A DNA stretch of 12,511 nt from an uncultured Eubacteriales bacterium. GTDB taxonomy: Bacteria > Bacillota > Clostridia > Oscillospirales > Oscillospiraceae. The notes below the pieces were generated by a model. The model did not search any database and had not been told where the DNA came from. It saw only the letters and a list, made by a program, of their open reading frames with translations. Both the position numbers and the translations under genes were made by a program. Position 1 is the first letter of the stretch, and each line of letters begins with the position of its first letter. Positions 1 through 7,027 of the stretch are shown here, in pieces. The stretch spans positions 1-12,511 of the forward strand of contig CAJLWS010000020.1 of assembly GCA_905210385.1 (NCBI GenBank), in the 5' to 3' direction.

Positions 1-1
1 C

Positions 2-1072
2 GTCTTCATCGACGAGATCGACGCGGTGGGCCGCCAGCGGGGCGCAGGCCTGGGCGGCGGCCACGACGAGCGGGAGCAGACCCTGAACCAGCTGCTGGTG
101 GAGATGGACGGCTTTGCTGCCAACGAGGGGGTCATCGTGCTGGCCGCCACCAACCGCCAGGACATCCTGGACCCCGCCCTGCTTCGTCCCGGTCGGTTTG
201 ACCGGCAGGTATACGTGGGCAGGCCGGACATGAAGGGCCGGGAGGAAATTTTGAAGGTCCACGCCCGAAAGAAGCCTCTGGCGGAAGACGTGGATCTGAA
301 GGAGATCGCCCGGGAGACCACCGGCTTCACCGGGGCAGATCTGGAGAACCTGATGAATGAGGCGGCACTGCTGGCGGCCCGGAAGGGGCAGCCCTTCATC
401 ACCCTGGCAAACATCCAGGAGTCGGTGATCAAGGTCATTGCTGGCCCGGAGAAGAAGAGCCGGGCGCAGATCGAGGAGGACCGGAAGATCACCGCCTACC
501 ACGAGGCAGGCCACGCTGTGGTCAGCCACGCCCTGCCCACCCAGGACCCGGTACACCAGATCACCATCGTCCCCCGGGGGCAGGCAGCGGGCATGACCAT
601 CAACCGGCCCCAGGAGGACCGCAGCCACATCACCCGGCAGCGGCTGGTGGAGACCCTATCCACTCTGCTGGGGGGGCGGTGCGCGGAGGAGACCGCCCTG
701 GGTTTTGTGTGCACCGGGGCGGTGAGCGACCTGCAGCGGGCAACCGCCATTGCCCGGGACATGGTGACCAAGTACGGCATGAGTGAGAAGCTGGGCAACG
801 TCACCTTCACCACCGGGCACGACGAGGTGTTCATTGGCCGATCCATGGCCCAGGCCAAGCCCTATTCCGAGGAGACGGCGGCGCTGATCGACGCGGAGGT
901 GAAGGCCCTGCTGGACAGCGCCTACCAGCGCTGCCGGGAGATCCTCACCCGGGATCGGGACAAGCTTGAGGCGGTGGCCCGGTACCTGCTGGAGCATGAG
1001 ACCATGGACGCCGAGCAGTTTCAGAAGGTATATGACGGCCCCGGGGCCCCAGCTGGGGAGACACAGGCGTAA
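2..1072 (+). CDS. ftsH: ATP-dependent zinc metalloprotease FtsH, C-terminal part (5' end outside window)
   Basis: Membrane-anchored AAA+ protease that extracts and degrades misfolded membrane proteins and short-lived regulators. The window opens in frame at the Walker B motif (VFIDEID, bases 2-22), so the N-terminal membrane segments and Walker A are missing only because of the window edge. Next comes the second region of homology, with ATNRQDILDPALLRPGRFDR and its arginine fingers. The zinc site HEAGH is at bases 500-514, and the third metal ligand is probably the Asp of GAVSD (728-730). A typical C-terminal helical protease domain follows, ending in a short Gly/Pro/Ala tail. 356 codons are visible and the frame is intact. 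lepB follows after 12 bases, which suggests co-transcription. The family call is very secure. Confidence 0.97.
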   Translation, partial: VFIDEIDAVGRQRGAGLGGGHDEREQTLNQLLVEMDGFAANEGVIVLAATNRQDILDPALLRPGRFDRQVYVGRPDMKGREEILKVHARKKPLAEDVDLKEIARETTGFTGADLENLMNEAALLAARKGQPFITLANIQESVIKVIAGPEKKSRAQIEEDRKITAYHEAGHAVVSHALPTQDPVHQITIVPRGQAAGMTINRPQEDRSHITRQRLVETLSTLLGGRCAEETALGFVCTGAVSDLQRATAIARDMVTKYGMSEKLGNVTFTTGHDEVFIGRSMAQAKPYSEETAALIDAEVKALLDSAYQRCREILTRDRDKLEAVARYLLEHETMDAEQFQKVYDGPGAPAGETQA

Positions 1073-1084
1073 GGGAGCGTAGCG

Positions 1085-1708
1085 ATGGAACGAGAAGTGG
1101 ATTGGGAGCGGGAGGCGCAAAATCCGCCCGCACCTGGCCGGGGCGGCAAGCGGGTGGCCCGGCAGGGCCAGAGTGAGCCTCAAAGCCCGGGCCGGGAGAT
1201 GTACCAGAACGTGCGCACCCTGGTAACGGTGCTGGCGGTGCTCATCCTGGTGTTCACCTTCGTGGCGCGCATCATCGTGGTCAGCGGGCCCTCTATGGAG
1301 AACACGCTGCAGAACGGGGACGCCATGCTGGTGTGGTCCCTGGGCTACACGCCGGAGCAGGGGGACGTGGTGGTGCTCACCAAGCGGTCCTACCAGGAGG
1401 ACTCCATTGTCAAGCGGGTCATCGCCACCGGGGGCCAGACCGTGGACATCGATTATGCAACGGGCACGGTGTATGTGGACGGTATGGCTCTGGAGGAGGA
1501 CTATATCAAGGAGCAGATGCAGGTGCCCAGCTATGGGGATATGGTCAATCATGTTACTGTGCCGGAGGGGTGCCTGTTCGTCATGGGGGATAACCGCAAC
1601 CAGTCAGCGGACAGCCGCTACCCGGAGATCGGCATTGTGGATGAACGATGCGTCATCGGCCGGGTGGTGGCGGTCATCTTCCCCTTCTCCAATTTCGGAC
1701 TGCTGTGA
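1085..1708 (+). CDS. lepB: Signal peptidase I (type I leader peptidase)
   Basis: Membrane serine protease that cuts signal peptides from exported preproteins on the outer face of the membrane. 207 residues, the usual size for a Gram-positive single-anchor SPase I. A charged 40-residue cytoplasmic N-terminus precedes one membrane segment (about 43-66). The catalytic Ser70 lies in SGPSMENTL and the general-base Lys110 in SIVKRVIA. The conserved box GDNRNQSADSR is at 168-178. ATG 1085 is chosen because AAGGGAG (1071-1077) sits 7 bases upstream. A start at Met39 would also leave the domain whole but lacks a comparable ribosome site. It lies between ftsH and a membrane protein gene in one packed run. 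Confidence 0.96.
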   Translation: MEREVDWEREAQNPPAPGRGGKRVARQGQSEPQSPGREMYQNVRTLVTVLAVLILVFTFVARIIVVSGPSMENTLQNGDAMLVWSLGYTPEQGDVVVLTKRSYQEDSIVKRVIATGGQTVDIDYATGTVYVDGMALEEDYIKEQMQVPSYGDMVNHVTVPEGCLFVMGDNRNQSADSRYPEIGIVDERCVIGRVVAVIFPFSNFGLL

Positions 1709-1721
1709 GGAGGGAGTGGAG

Positions 1722-2672
1722 ATGAGAAACCAGCGTTCCAGCCGCCCCCTGTGGCTGCTGTCCGCCCTGGCCCTGGCTCTGGCTGCAGCGGCTTTGCGCC
1801 GCTGGCAGATGACCTCCGCCTTTGAGGGGGAGCTGAGCCTGCCAATTCCCATGGCCCCGGCCAGTATGGCCCTGGGCTGTGTCCTGGTCATCGCCGGGGC
1901 AGTCTTCGGTATCCTGTGCGCCGGACAACGGGTGGCGAATCCGCCCCGGGGCGAGCGGCGGAGAAATCGCTGGGATCGGGCTTTGGCTGCCCCGGGGGAT
2001 CCCCTGGGACTGGGGGTGATGGTGCTGGCTGCCTTCCTGATGTTGGCTGCCGCTCCCCTGCTGTTCCGGGAGGGGTGGGAACTGTGGCGAGTTTTCCGAG
2101 TCAGTGTTGACGGGACCGGCAACAACGGTATCCTGATGATGGCCACAGCGGTCACCGCTCTGGCTGGGTGCGGCGGCCTGCTGGCGGTGGCCCGGCCCGC
2201 CTACCGGGGTCAGGGGCACGGGAAGAGCGCCATCGTGCTGCCCGCTGTCAACGGCTGTGTGTGGCTCATGGAGCTCTATCGGGGTCACGCTGCCGACCCA
2301 GTGCTGTGGGACTATGTGCCCATGCTGCTGGCAGTGGTGGCGGGCATGCTGATGTATATGGACTGGGGCGGGCTGTCCTCCGGGCAGCCGCGGCCCCGGC
2401 GGACCCTCTGGCTGGCGGGGATGACGGCGGTGCTTACCGCTGTGGCCCTGGCTGGGGAATGGCGGTGGGGAGAGGCCCTGCTGCTGCTGGCCCAACTGGT
2501 GACGTCCTTTGTGGCCTTAAATCGGCTGCCCGTCCATCTGGAGCACCCTACCTGGGCGACCCGGGTGTCCGTCCCGGAACCGGAACGGCAGTGGCGGGAC
2601 GAGGAAGAAGAGGAAGAACTGCCCGGGGAGGATCCGGAGCGGGAGATACAGGAGGAACAATCCCATGAGTGA
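1722..2672 (+). CDS. Multi-pass membrane protein of unknown function with acidic C-terminal tail
   Basis: Not recognised as any named family. 316 residues with about seven or eight hydrophobic segments (roughly 9-25, 48-67, 95-115, 136-157, possibly 168-184, 196-214, 228-246, 250-267), separated by short Arg-rich or acidic loops. The last 30 residues are highly charged, with a run of six Glu followed by PGEDPEREIQEEQ, probably a soluble tail. No catalytic motif is evident. ATG 1722 is chosen for AGGAGGGAG at 1708-1716; the same frame is open upstream, but only as a shadow of lepB. The stop codon overlaps the start of metG by 8 bases, so translational coupling is likely. The position between lepB and metG suggests a constitutively expressed protein, but gives no function. 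Confidence 0.85.
   Translation: MRNQRSSRPLWLLSALALALAAAALRRWQMTSAFEGELSLPIPMAPASMALGCVLVIAGAVFGILCAGQRVANPPRGERRRNRWDRALAAPGDPLGLGVMVLAAFLMLAAAPLLFREGWELWRVFRVSVDGTGNNGILMMATAVTALAGCGGLLAVARPAYRGQGHGKSAIVLPAVNGCVWLMELYRGHAADPVLWDYVPMLLAVVAGMLMYMDWGGLSSGQPRPRRTLWLAGMTAVLTAVALAGEWRWGEALLLLAQLVTSFVALNRLPVHLEHPTWATRVSVPEPERQWRDEEEEEELPGEDPEREIQEEQSHE
2650..2655 (+). promoter_or_regulatory. Ribosome binding site of metG inside the preceding gene
   Basis: A perfect AGGAGG lies 9 bases before ATG 2665, within the last codons of the upstream membrane protein gene. It fixes the metG start and shows that the two coding regions really overlap by 8 bases. Confidence 0.85.
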
Positions 2673-4713
2673 GAAACCCAAGTTTTATCTGACAACCCCC
2701 ATTTACTATCCGTCGGACAAGCTGCACATCGGTCATGCCTACTGTACCGTGGCCACCGACACCATTGCCCGGTACAAACGGCTGCAAGGGTACGATGTGA
2801 TGTTTTTGACTGGTACCGATGAGCACGGCCAGAAGATCGAGGACAAGGCCAAGGAGACGGGGGTCAGTCCCAAGGAGTTTGTGGACCGCATCGTGGAGGG
2901 CCCCCGGGGGGTCAAGGACCTGTGGAAGCTGATGAACATCTCCAACGACCGGTTCATCCGCACCACCGACGGTTACCACGTCCAGGCGATCCAGAGGATC
3001 TTCAAGCGGATGTACGACAACGGCGACATTTACAAGGGAGTCTATAAGGGCAAGTACTGCAAGCCCTGCGAGTCCTTCTGGACGGAGAGCCAGCTGGTGG
3101 ACGGCCGGTGCCCCGATTGCGGACGGGAGGTCCAGGACGCGGAGGAGGAGGCCTACTTCTTCCGCCTGTCCAAGTACGCTGGCCGCATCCAGGACCTGTT
3201 GGAGAACACCGATTTCCTGGAACCCCGCAGCCGGGTGAACGAGATGGTGAACAACTTCATCAAGCCGGGGTTGGAGGACCTTTGCGTGTCCCGCACCTCT
3301 TTCACCTGGGGGGTGCCGGTGGACTTCGACCCGGGCCATGTGGTGTACGTGTGGATCGATGCGCTGTCCAACTATATCACGGCCTTGGGGTACGACAATG
3401 ATGAATACGACGACTTCGACAGGTTCTGGCCCGCCGATGTGCATATCGTGGGCAAGGAGATCGTCCGGTTCCACTCCATCATCTGGCCCGCCATGCTCAT
3501 GAGCCTGGACTTGCCCCTTCCAAGGAAGGTATTCGGCCACGGCTGGCTGCTGTTGGACGGGGGCAAAATGTCCAAGTCTAAGGGCAACGTGGTGGACCCC
3601 TATATTCTGTCTGAGATGTTTGGCGTGGACGCCCTGCGGTTCTTCCTCATGCGCACCTTCCCCTTCGGTTCGGACGGCAACTTTTCAAACGAGCTGCTCA
3701 TCCAGACCATCAACATCGACCTGGCCAACGATCTGGGCAACCTGGTCAGCCGTACCACCGCTATGGTGCAAAAGTACTTCGGCGGCGCTCTACCCGCCGG
3801 CTGCGGCGCCACGGCGGAGGAGAGGAAGATGGCCGCCCGGGCCGCTGCGCCGGAGACCATTGGGGTGATTGCCTCCGGCGAGGGCGGGGAGAGGTTTGAC
3901 GTTGAGCTCATCTCCCTGGCTGCCGGCCTGCGGGGGCGCTATCAGCAGGCTATGGACTCCTATGCCCCCCATAAGGCCCTGGAGGAGGTTTTCGCCCTCA
4001 TCCAGCGGGCCAATAAGTATATCGACGAGAACACCCCCTGGGCCCTGGCCAAGGACATGGAGGCTAACGGCCTCCGGCTGGCCCATGTGATGTACAACCT
4101 GTTGGAGACCACCCGGATCTGCGGCATTCTGCTCACCCCCTTCATGCCGGACAGCATGGATAGGCTCTTCGCCCAGATCGGCGCCTGCCAGGGTTGCCGC
4201 ACCTGGGAGAGCGCGGCGGACTGGGGTGCCCTCAGCGACACCGCCGGGGTGACCAAGGGGGACAACCTCTTTCCCCGGGTGGACATGGACAAGGCCCTGG
4301 GGGAGCTGGAGCGGGCCGCCCAGGAGGCGAAGAAGGAAGCCCTCCCCTCGGTGGAGGTGGAGCCTCAGTTGGAAGAAAAGGTGGACTTTGACACCTTCTG
4401 CAAGTCCGACTTTCGGGTGGTAAAGGTGAAGGACTGTCAGCCGGTGAAGAAGTCCAACAAGCTCCTGCGCTTCACCCTGGACGACGGCACCGGCACCGAC
4501 CGGCAGATCCTCTCCGGCATCGCCATGTACTACAAGCCGGAGGAGCTGGTGGGCAAGACCTTAGTGGCCATCGTCAACCTGCCCCCCCGAAAGATGATGG
4601 GGCTGGAGTCCAACGGCATGCTCATCTCTGCGGTGCATACTGAGCACGGGGAGGAGAAGCTGCACCTGATCATGGTGGATGACTCCATTCCTGCCGGGGC
4701 GAAGCTCTGCTGA
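2665..4713 (+). CDS. metG: Methionyl-tRNA synthetase with C-terminal tRNA-binding domain
   Basis: Charges tRNA-Met with methionine using ATP, in the cytoplasm. 682 residues. The class I signature HIGH is at 21-24 and KMSKS at 301-305. The connective-peptide zinc knuckle has Cys132, Cys135, Cys149 and Cys152, the spacing of single-knuckle MetRS enzymes. A helical anticodon-binding region follows (about 350-540). After a charged Glu/Lys-rich linker, residues from about 573 to the end form an OB-fold tRNA-binding domain of the Trbp111/EMAP type (DFRVVKVKDC, then LPPRKMMGLESNGMLISA), which normally mediates dimerisation. The frame is intact and full length. It overlaps the upstream gene by 8 bases. 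No T-box-like leader is visible before it, so expression probably follows the upstream operon promoter. Confidence 0.98.
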   Translation: MSEKPKFYLTTPIYYPSDKLHIGHAYCTVATDTIARYKRLQGYDVMFLTGTDEHGQKIEDKAKETGVSPKEFVDRIVEGPRGVKDLWKLMNISNDRFIRTTDGYHVQAIQRIFKRMYDNGDIYKGVYKGKYCKPCESFWTESQLVDGRCPDCGREVQDAEEEAYFFRLSKYAGRIQDLLENTDFLEPRSRVNEMVNNFIKPGLEDLCVSRTSFTWGVPVDFDPGHVVYVWIDALSNYITALGYDNDEYDDFDRFWPADVHIVGKEIVRFHSIIWPAMLMSLDLPLPRKVFGHGWLLLDGGKMSKSKGNVVDPYILSEMFGVDALRFFLMRTFPFGSDGNFSNELLIQTINIDLANDLGNLVSRTTAMVQKYFGGALPAGCGATAEERKMAARAAAPETIGVIASGEGGERFDVELISLAAGLRGRYQQAMDSYAPHKALEEVFALIQRANKYIDENTPWALAKDMEANGLRLAHVMYNLLETTRICGILLTPFMPDSMDRLFAQIGACQGCRTWESAADWGALSDTAGVTKGDNLFPRVDMDKALGELERAAQEAKKEALPSVEVEPQLEEKVDFDTFCKSDFRVVKVKDCQPVKKSNKLLRFTLDDGTGTDRQILSGIAMYYKPEELVGKTLVAIVNLPPRKMMGLESNGMLISAVHTEHGEEKLHLIMVDDSIPAGAKLC

Positions 4714-4714
4714 A

Positions 4715-4738
4715 CCAAGCGCCCGAGCCGTCGCGAGC
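4715..4738 (+). repeat. Direct repeat, copy 1 (24 bases)
   Basis: Begins CCAAGCGCCCGAGCC and ends GTCGCGAGC. Identical to copy 2 at 4847-4870, 132 bases downstream start to start. It begins one base after the metG stop codon. A looser relative, CGCGTCGGGAGCAGGCG, lies between the copies near 4817-4833. Confidence 0.9.
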
Positions 4739-4846
4739 AGCGCGGATGGACCGGAGCGAGGGCGAGCGGAGGGCCGCGCAGCGGTCCGCAGACCAGCCCG
4801 AGACGGAGGGAAGCCGCGCGTCGGGAGCAGGCGAGGCGTGATGATG

Positions 4847-4870
4847 CCAAGCGCCCGAGCCGTCGCGAGC
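4847..4870 (+). repeat. Direct repeat, copy 2 (24 bases)
   Basis: Exact match to 4715-4738. It is followed by GTGACACCATAAT, where CATAAT (4878-4883) resembles a -10 box but has no -35 partner at the right distance, so I do not call a promoter. Confidence 0.9.
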
Positions 4871-4895
4871 GTGACACCATAATCGGTCCCACAAA

Positions 4896-4930
4896 CCAAG
4901 CGGAAGCCCAGCGAAGCGGGTTCCGCTTGG
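4896..4930 (+). repeat. Inverted repeat / hairpin, possibly a dispersed genomic element
   Basis: Perfect 10-base arms CCAAGCGGAA (4896-4905) and TTCCGCTTGG (4921-4930). Past one bulged G, a further CCC/GGG pairing (4907-4909 with 4918-4920) closes a loop containing GCGAAGC, a sequence known to form a very stable mini-hairpin. The left arm shares its CCAAGCG beginning with the 24-base direct repeats. There is no T-tract after the right arm, so it is not a classical terminator. Confidence 0.75.
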
Positions 4931-5070
4931 AAAGGAGGAGCAAGGGAGCGCGCGCAGGTTCCGCCGGAGAGCGAAAACGAAGCGGAGCAGACTTTGCGAT
5001 GATGCAAGACAGCCGTTCAGCGATGGAAATAAGAGAAGCAACGACCGAAGAAGAGAGGAGACTGACCAGT

Positions 5071-5727
5071 ATGAAACGAGCCGTTCTGCCCCTGCTGTGT
5101 GTCCTGCTGCTGGCCCTGAGCGCCTGCACCGGGAGCTTTGAGCCCCCCATCAGCTTTGATCCGCCGGACCCCTCTGAGAGCCAGGCGAGTCAGGCGGAGA
5201 ATCCAGCGGTGGAGACCATGGATCCCGCTGAGGTGATCACCCCGGATGCCGACGGCTATGCCATGGGTTACCTGGGGGATACCCTGCGCACCGACTTCTT
5301 TGACATGCGGGTGGACAGCGCCTATACCTGCTATGAGTTTGACGGTGTCGCCCCGCAGGAGGGGTACAAGCTGTTGGTGGCCCAGGTCACCCTGTATAAC
5401 TACACCAACTTTACTCAGCCCATGTTCAACACTGACTTTGAGGTGTGGTGGGACGCTCAGGAGGGAGAGAGCTCGGACGACGCCTGGGACTTTCCCCTGA
5501 CCCGTGCGGAGGAGCTGGAGGACGGCTCCTACGAGTACTATAACTTGTCTGACCAGCAGCTGCCGGTAGAGTGGGACTTCCCCATCCATGAAACCCAGTC
5601 GGGCATCCTGCTCTATCAGGTGCCGGAGGGGAGCTCCACCTTCTCGGTGGCCTTCCTGGAGTACTATAACGACGGCACCACCGGTGACCTGTACGAGGTG
5701 CGCTTCAGCGCGCCGCTGGCCCAGTGA
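5071..5727 (+). CDS. Lipoprotein with DUF4352-like beta domain, function unknown
   Basis: 218 residues. The signal peptide is MKRAV followed by a Leu-rich core and the lipobox LSAC, with lipidated Cys19. The protein should therefore be exported, lipidated and anchored to the outer membrane face. A Pro/Ser/Glu-rich linker (about 22-55) is followed by an acidic, aromatic-rich domain beginning near GYLGDTLRTDFFDMRVDSA. This pattern, together with KLLVAQVTLYNYTN and a late YQVPEGSSTFSVAF, resembles the DUF4352/telokin-like extracellular domain; this assignment is from memory of the pattern and is moderate. ATG 5071 is chosen because it gives a textbook signal peptide and has GAGAGGAG (5053-5060) upstream. 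In-frame ATGs at 4999, 5002 and 5023 would put a charged stretch before the signal peptide. It lies 33 bases before tatD. Confidence 0.85.
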   Translation: MKRAVLPLLCVLLLALSACTGSFEPPISFDPPDPSESQASQAENPAVETMDPAEVITPDADGYAMGYLGDTLRTDFFDMRVDSAYTCYEFDGVAPQEGYKLLVAQVTLYNYTNFTQPMFNTDFEVWWDAQEGESSDDAWDFPLTRAEELEDGSYEYYNLSDQQLPVEWDFPIHETQSGILLYQVPEGSSTFSVAFLEYYNDGTTGDLYEVRFSAPLAQ

Positions 5728-5760
5728 CTGCGGACAGCCATTTAGGTGGGGAGAAGGATA

Positions 5761-6531
5761 ATGATGACGCTCTTTGACACCCACGCCCACTACGATTCCC
5801 GGCAGTTTGACTGTGACCGGGACGCGGTGCTCTCCGTCCTTCCGGAGCAGGGGGTGGCCCTGGTGGTGAACCCCGGGTGCGACCTGCTCTCCAGCTGCAA
5901 GGCGGTAGAGCTGGCCCAGCGTTACCCCTTTGTCTACGCCGCCGTGGGCGTTCACCCGGAGGACTGCGCCGACTGGGAGGACGGCTGCCTGCTGGAGCTG
6001 CGGGCACTGGCGGCCAACCGGAAGGTGCGCGCCATTGGGGAGATCGGGCTGGACTACTACTGGAAGGAGAACCCGCCCCGGGCCCTGCAGCAGAACGTGT
6101 TCCGCCGGCAGATGGAGCTGGCCCAGTCCCTCCGCCTGCCCGTGATCGTCCACGACCGGGAGGCCCACGGGGACTGCCTGGACATTGTCCGGGCTTACCC
6201 AAAGGTTACCGGGGTGTTCCACTGCTTTTCCGGAAGCGTGGAGATGGCCAGGGAGCTGGTGGACCGGGGGTGGATGATCTCCTTCACCGGAGTGCTCACC
6301 TACCCCAATGCCCGAAAGGCGGTGGAGGCGGCCCAGGCAGTGCCACTGGAGTGCATCATGGTTGAGACAGATAGCCCCTACATGGCCCCCGTGCCCTTCC
6401 GGGGGAAGCGGTGCGACTCCAGCCTGGTGAGGTACACTTGCCAGAGACTGGCGGAGATCAAGGGGATTTCCCCGGAAGAGTGTGCCCGGATCACCTTAGA
6501 GAACGGGAAGCGGTTCTTCTCCATTCCTTGA
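5761..6531 (+). CDS. tatD: TatD-family metal-dependent hydrolase (putative DNase)
   Basis: Amidohydrolase-fold enzyme; family members act as metal-dependent deoxyribonucleases, though the substrate here is inferred. 256 residues, the normal length. Metal ligands and catalytic residues are visible: HxH in FDTHAHYD (His8, His10), Glu94 in IGEIGLDYY, His131 in VIVHDREAH, His154 in GVFHCFSGS and Asp204 in VETDSPYMAP. The RGKRCDSS segment after the last motif is the form I associate with Clostridia. ATG 5761 follows GGGGAGAAGG (5748-5757); the adjacent ATG 5764 would remove one Met and is equally plausible. In many Firmicutes tatD sits directly after metG; here a lipoprotein gene and a repeat region separate them. 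Confidence 0.95.
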   Translation: MMTLFDTHAHYDSRQFDCDRDAVLSVLPEQGVALVVNPGCDLLSSCKAVELAQRYPFVYAAVGVHPEDCADWEDGCLLELRALAANRKVRAIGEIGLDYYWKENPPRALQQNVFRRQMELAQSLRLPVIVHDREAHGDCLDIVRAYPKVTGVFHCFSGSVEMARELVDRGWMISFTGVLTYPNARKAVEAAQAVPLECIMVETDSPYMAPVPFRGKRCDSSLVRYTCQRLAEIKGISPEECARITLENGKRFFSIP

Positions 6532-6577
6532 ACCCCGGCCTCTTTTGGAAATTTCACGGAAACCCAGGTCAAAGCTG

Positions 6578-6606
6578 TTGACAGGCATGGGAAAGAATGC
6601 TATAAT
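6578..6606 (+). promoter_or_regulatory. Sigma-70/SigA consensus promoter for the cold-shock gene
   Basis: TTGACA (6578-6583), a 17-base spacer and TATAAT (6601-6606): every hexamer base and the spacing match the consensus. Transcription should begin near 6612-6614, giving a leader of about 108 bases before the csp start codon. It lies 46 bases after the tatD stop, so csp has its own strong promoter. Confidence 0.92.
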
Positions 6607-6639
6607 CACACTGTTGTTTTGAGTGTATGAACTGTTAAT

Positions 6640-6673
6640 GCCCGCCCTTCGTACATGAGAAGGGCGGGCTTTT
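6640..6673 (+). terminator. Terminator-like hairpin in the csp leader (possible attenuator)
   Basis: Perfect 11-base arms GCCCGCCCTTC (6640-6650) and GAAGGGCGGGC (6659-6669), an 8-base loop GTACATGA, then TTTTCT. It has the form of an intrinsic terminator but lies between the csp promoter and the csp start codon. It would end transcription after about 60 bases unless read through or remodelled. The short T-tract suggests partial termination. Confidence 0.75.
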
Positions 6674-6707
6674 CTATTCCGCTCCAAAACTCCAATCTTA
6701 TCTCTCT

Positions 6708-6713
6708 AGGAGG
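6708..6713 (+). promoter_or_regulatory. Ribosome binding site of the cold-shock gene
   Basis: AGGAGG, 7 bases before ATG 6721, a near-ideal site. It lies outside the upstream leader hairpin and so is not occluded by it. Confidence 0.85.
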
Positions 6714-6720
6714 AATTCAA

Positions 6721-6939
6721 ATGACTGGCACTGTAAAATGGTTCAACGCTGAGAAGGGCTATGGTTTCATCACTCCCGACGACGGCACGGAAGATGTGTT
6801 CGTCCACTTCTCCGCGATTGTGGCCGATGGCTATAAGAAGCTGCTGGAGGGTCAGAAGGTGACCTTTGAGACCGAGCCTGATCCCCGGGGCGCCAAGGGT
6901 GTGCGCGCTACCAACGTGGTGGCTCAGACCGAGGAGTAA
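6721..6939 (+). CDS. csp: Cold-shock protein (CspA/CspB-type, single CSD)
   Basis: 72-residue single-stranded nucleic-acid-binding OB-fold protein that acts as an RNA chaperone. It starts MTGTVKWFNAEKGYGFI. RNP1 (KGYGFI) is at about residues 12-17 and RNP2 (VFVHF) at about 27-31, with the usual aromatic surface. The C-terminal part (GQKVTFETEPDPRGAKGVRATNV) is complete. It is about five residues longer than the common 66-67-residue bacterial form, owing mainly to YKKLLEGQ and the acidic end. It stands alone, with its own consensus promoter, a hairpin-bearing leader and its own terminator, so it is probably a strongly expressed monocistronic gene. Family certain; which csp paralogue cannot be told. 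Confidence 0.97.
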   Translation: MTGTVKWFNAEKGYGFITPDDGTEDVFVHFSAIVADGYKKLLEGQKVTFETEPDPRGAKGVRATNVVAQTEE

Positions 6940-6961
6940 TCGAAGAGATATGACGGCAGAG

Positions 6962-6993
6962 GGGCCGCCCGGTTGTGCCGGGCGGCCCTTTCC
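6962..6993 (+). terminator. Intrinsic terminator after the cold-shock gene
   Basis: Arms GGGCCGCCCGG (6962-6972) and CCGGGCGGCCC (6978-6988) pair perfectly over 11 bases around a TTGTG loop, followed by TTTCCCTATA. The stem is very stable but the T-tract is short, so some read-through into the next gene is possible. Confidence 0.8.
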
Positions 6994-7027
6994 CTATACA
7001 CAGAAGGATTTCTGAGGAGAATGGAGG

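Larger units (their letters stand above)
4714..5070 (+). other. Repeat-rich intergenic region between metG and the lipoprotein gene
   Basis: 357 bases without a convincing gene. The + strand is strongly purine-rich in its first half, built of variations on GAGCGA, GCGAGC and GAAGC words. It contains an exact 24-base direct repeat (4715-4738 and 4847-4870), a 10-base-pair hairpin (4896-4930) and a smaller possible hairpin around GGGCCGC-GCA-GCGGTCC (near 4767-4783). An AAAGGAGG ribosome-site-like word at 4931-4938 has no nearby start codon. No T-tract follows the hairpins, so I see no standard intrinsic terminator for metG here. Long open frames on both strands reflect the lack of stop codons in such sequence rather than genes. 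Confidence 0.7.

Noticed and set aside
656..1552. Long open frame on the minus strand across ftsH and lepB (similarly 2548-3540, 5017-6222 and 11177-12412)
   Set aside because: Each lies antisense to a gene with clear catalytic motifs or family features. The translations are His/Gln/Val/Leu-rich and low in complexity, as expected from the GC-rich third positions of the real gene. No ribosome sites or known domains.
1407..1721. Upstream extension of the membrane protein frame into lepB
   Set aside because: It is the shifted-frame shadow of lepB. A strong ribosome site at 1708-1716 places the start at ATG 1722.
4715..4870. CRISPR-like array from the two 24-base repeats
   Set aside because: Only two exact copies with a 108-base gap, which is too long and irregular for a spacer. 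No cas genes nearby.
4873..4883. CATAAT as the -10 box of a promoter for the lipoprotein gene
   Set aside because: Sequence 16-18 bases upstream has no -35 likeness (it is inside direct repeat copy 2), and the gene starts almost 190 bases later.
4530..5150. Minus-strand open frames over the repeat region after metG
   Set aside because: Compositional artefacts of stop-poor repeats, partly antisense to the metG tRNA-binding domain. No coherent domain or start signal.
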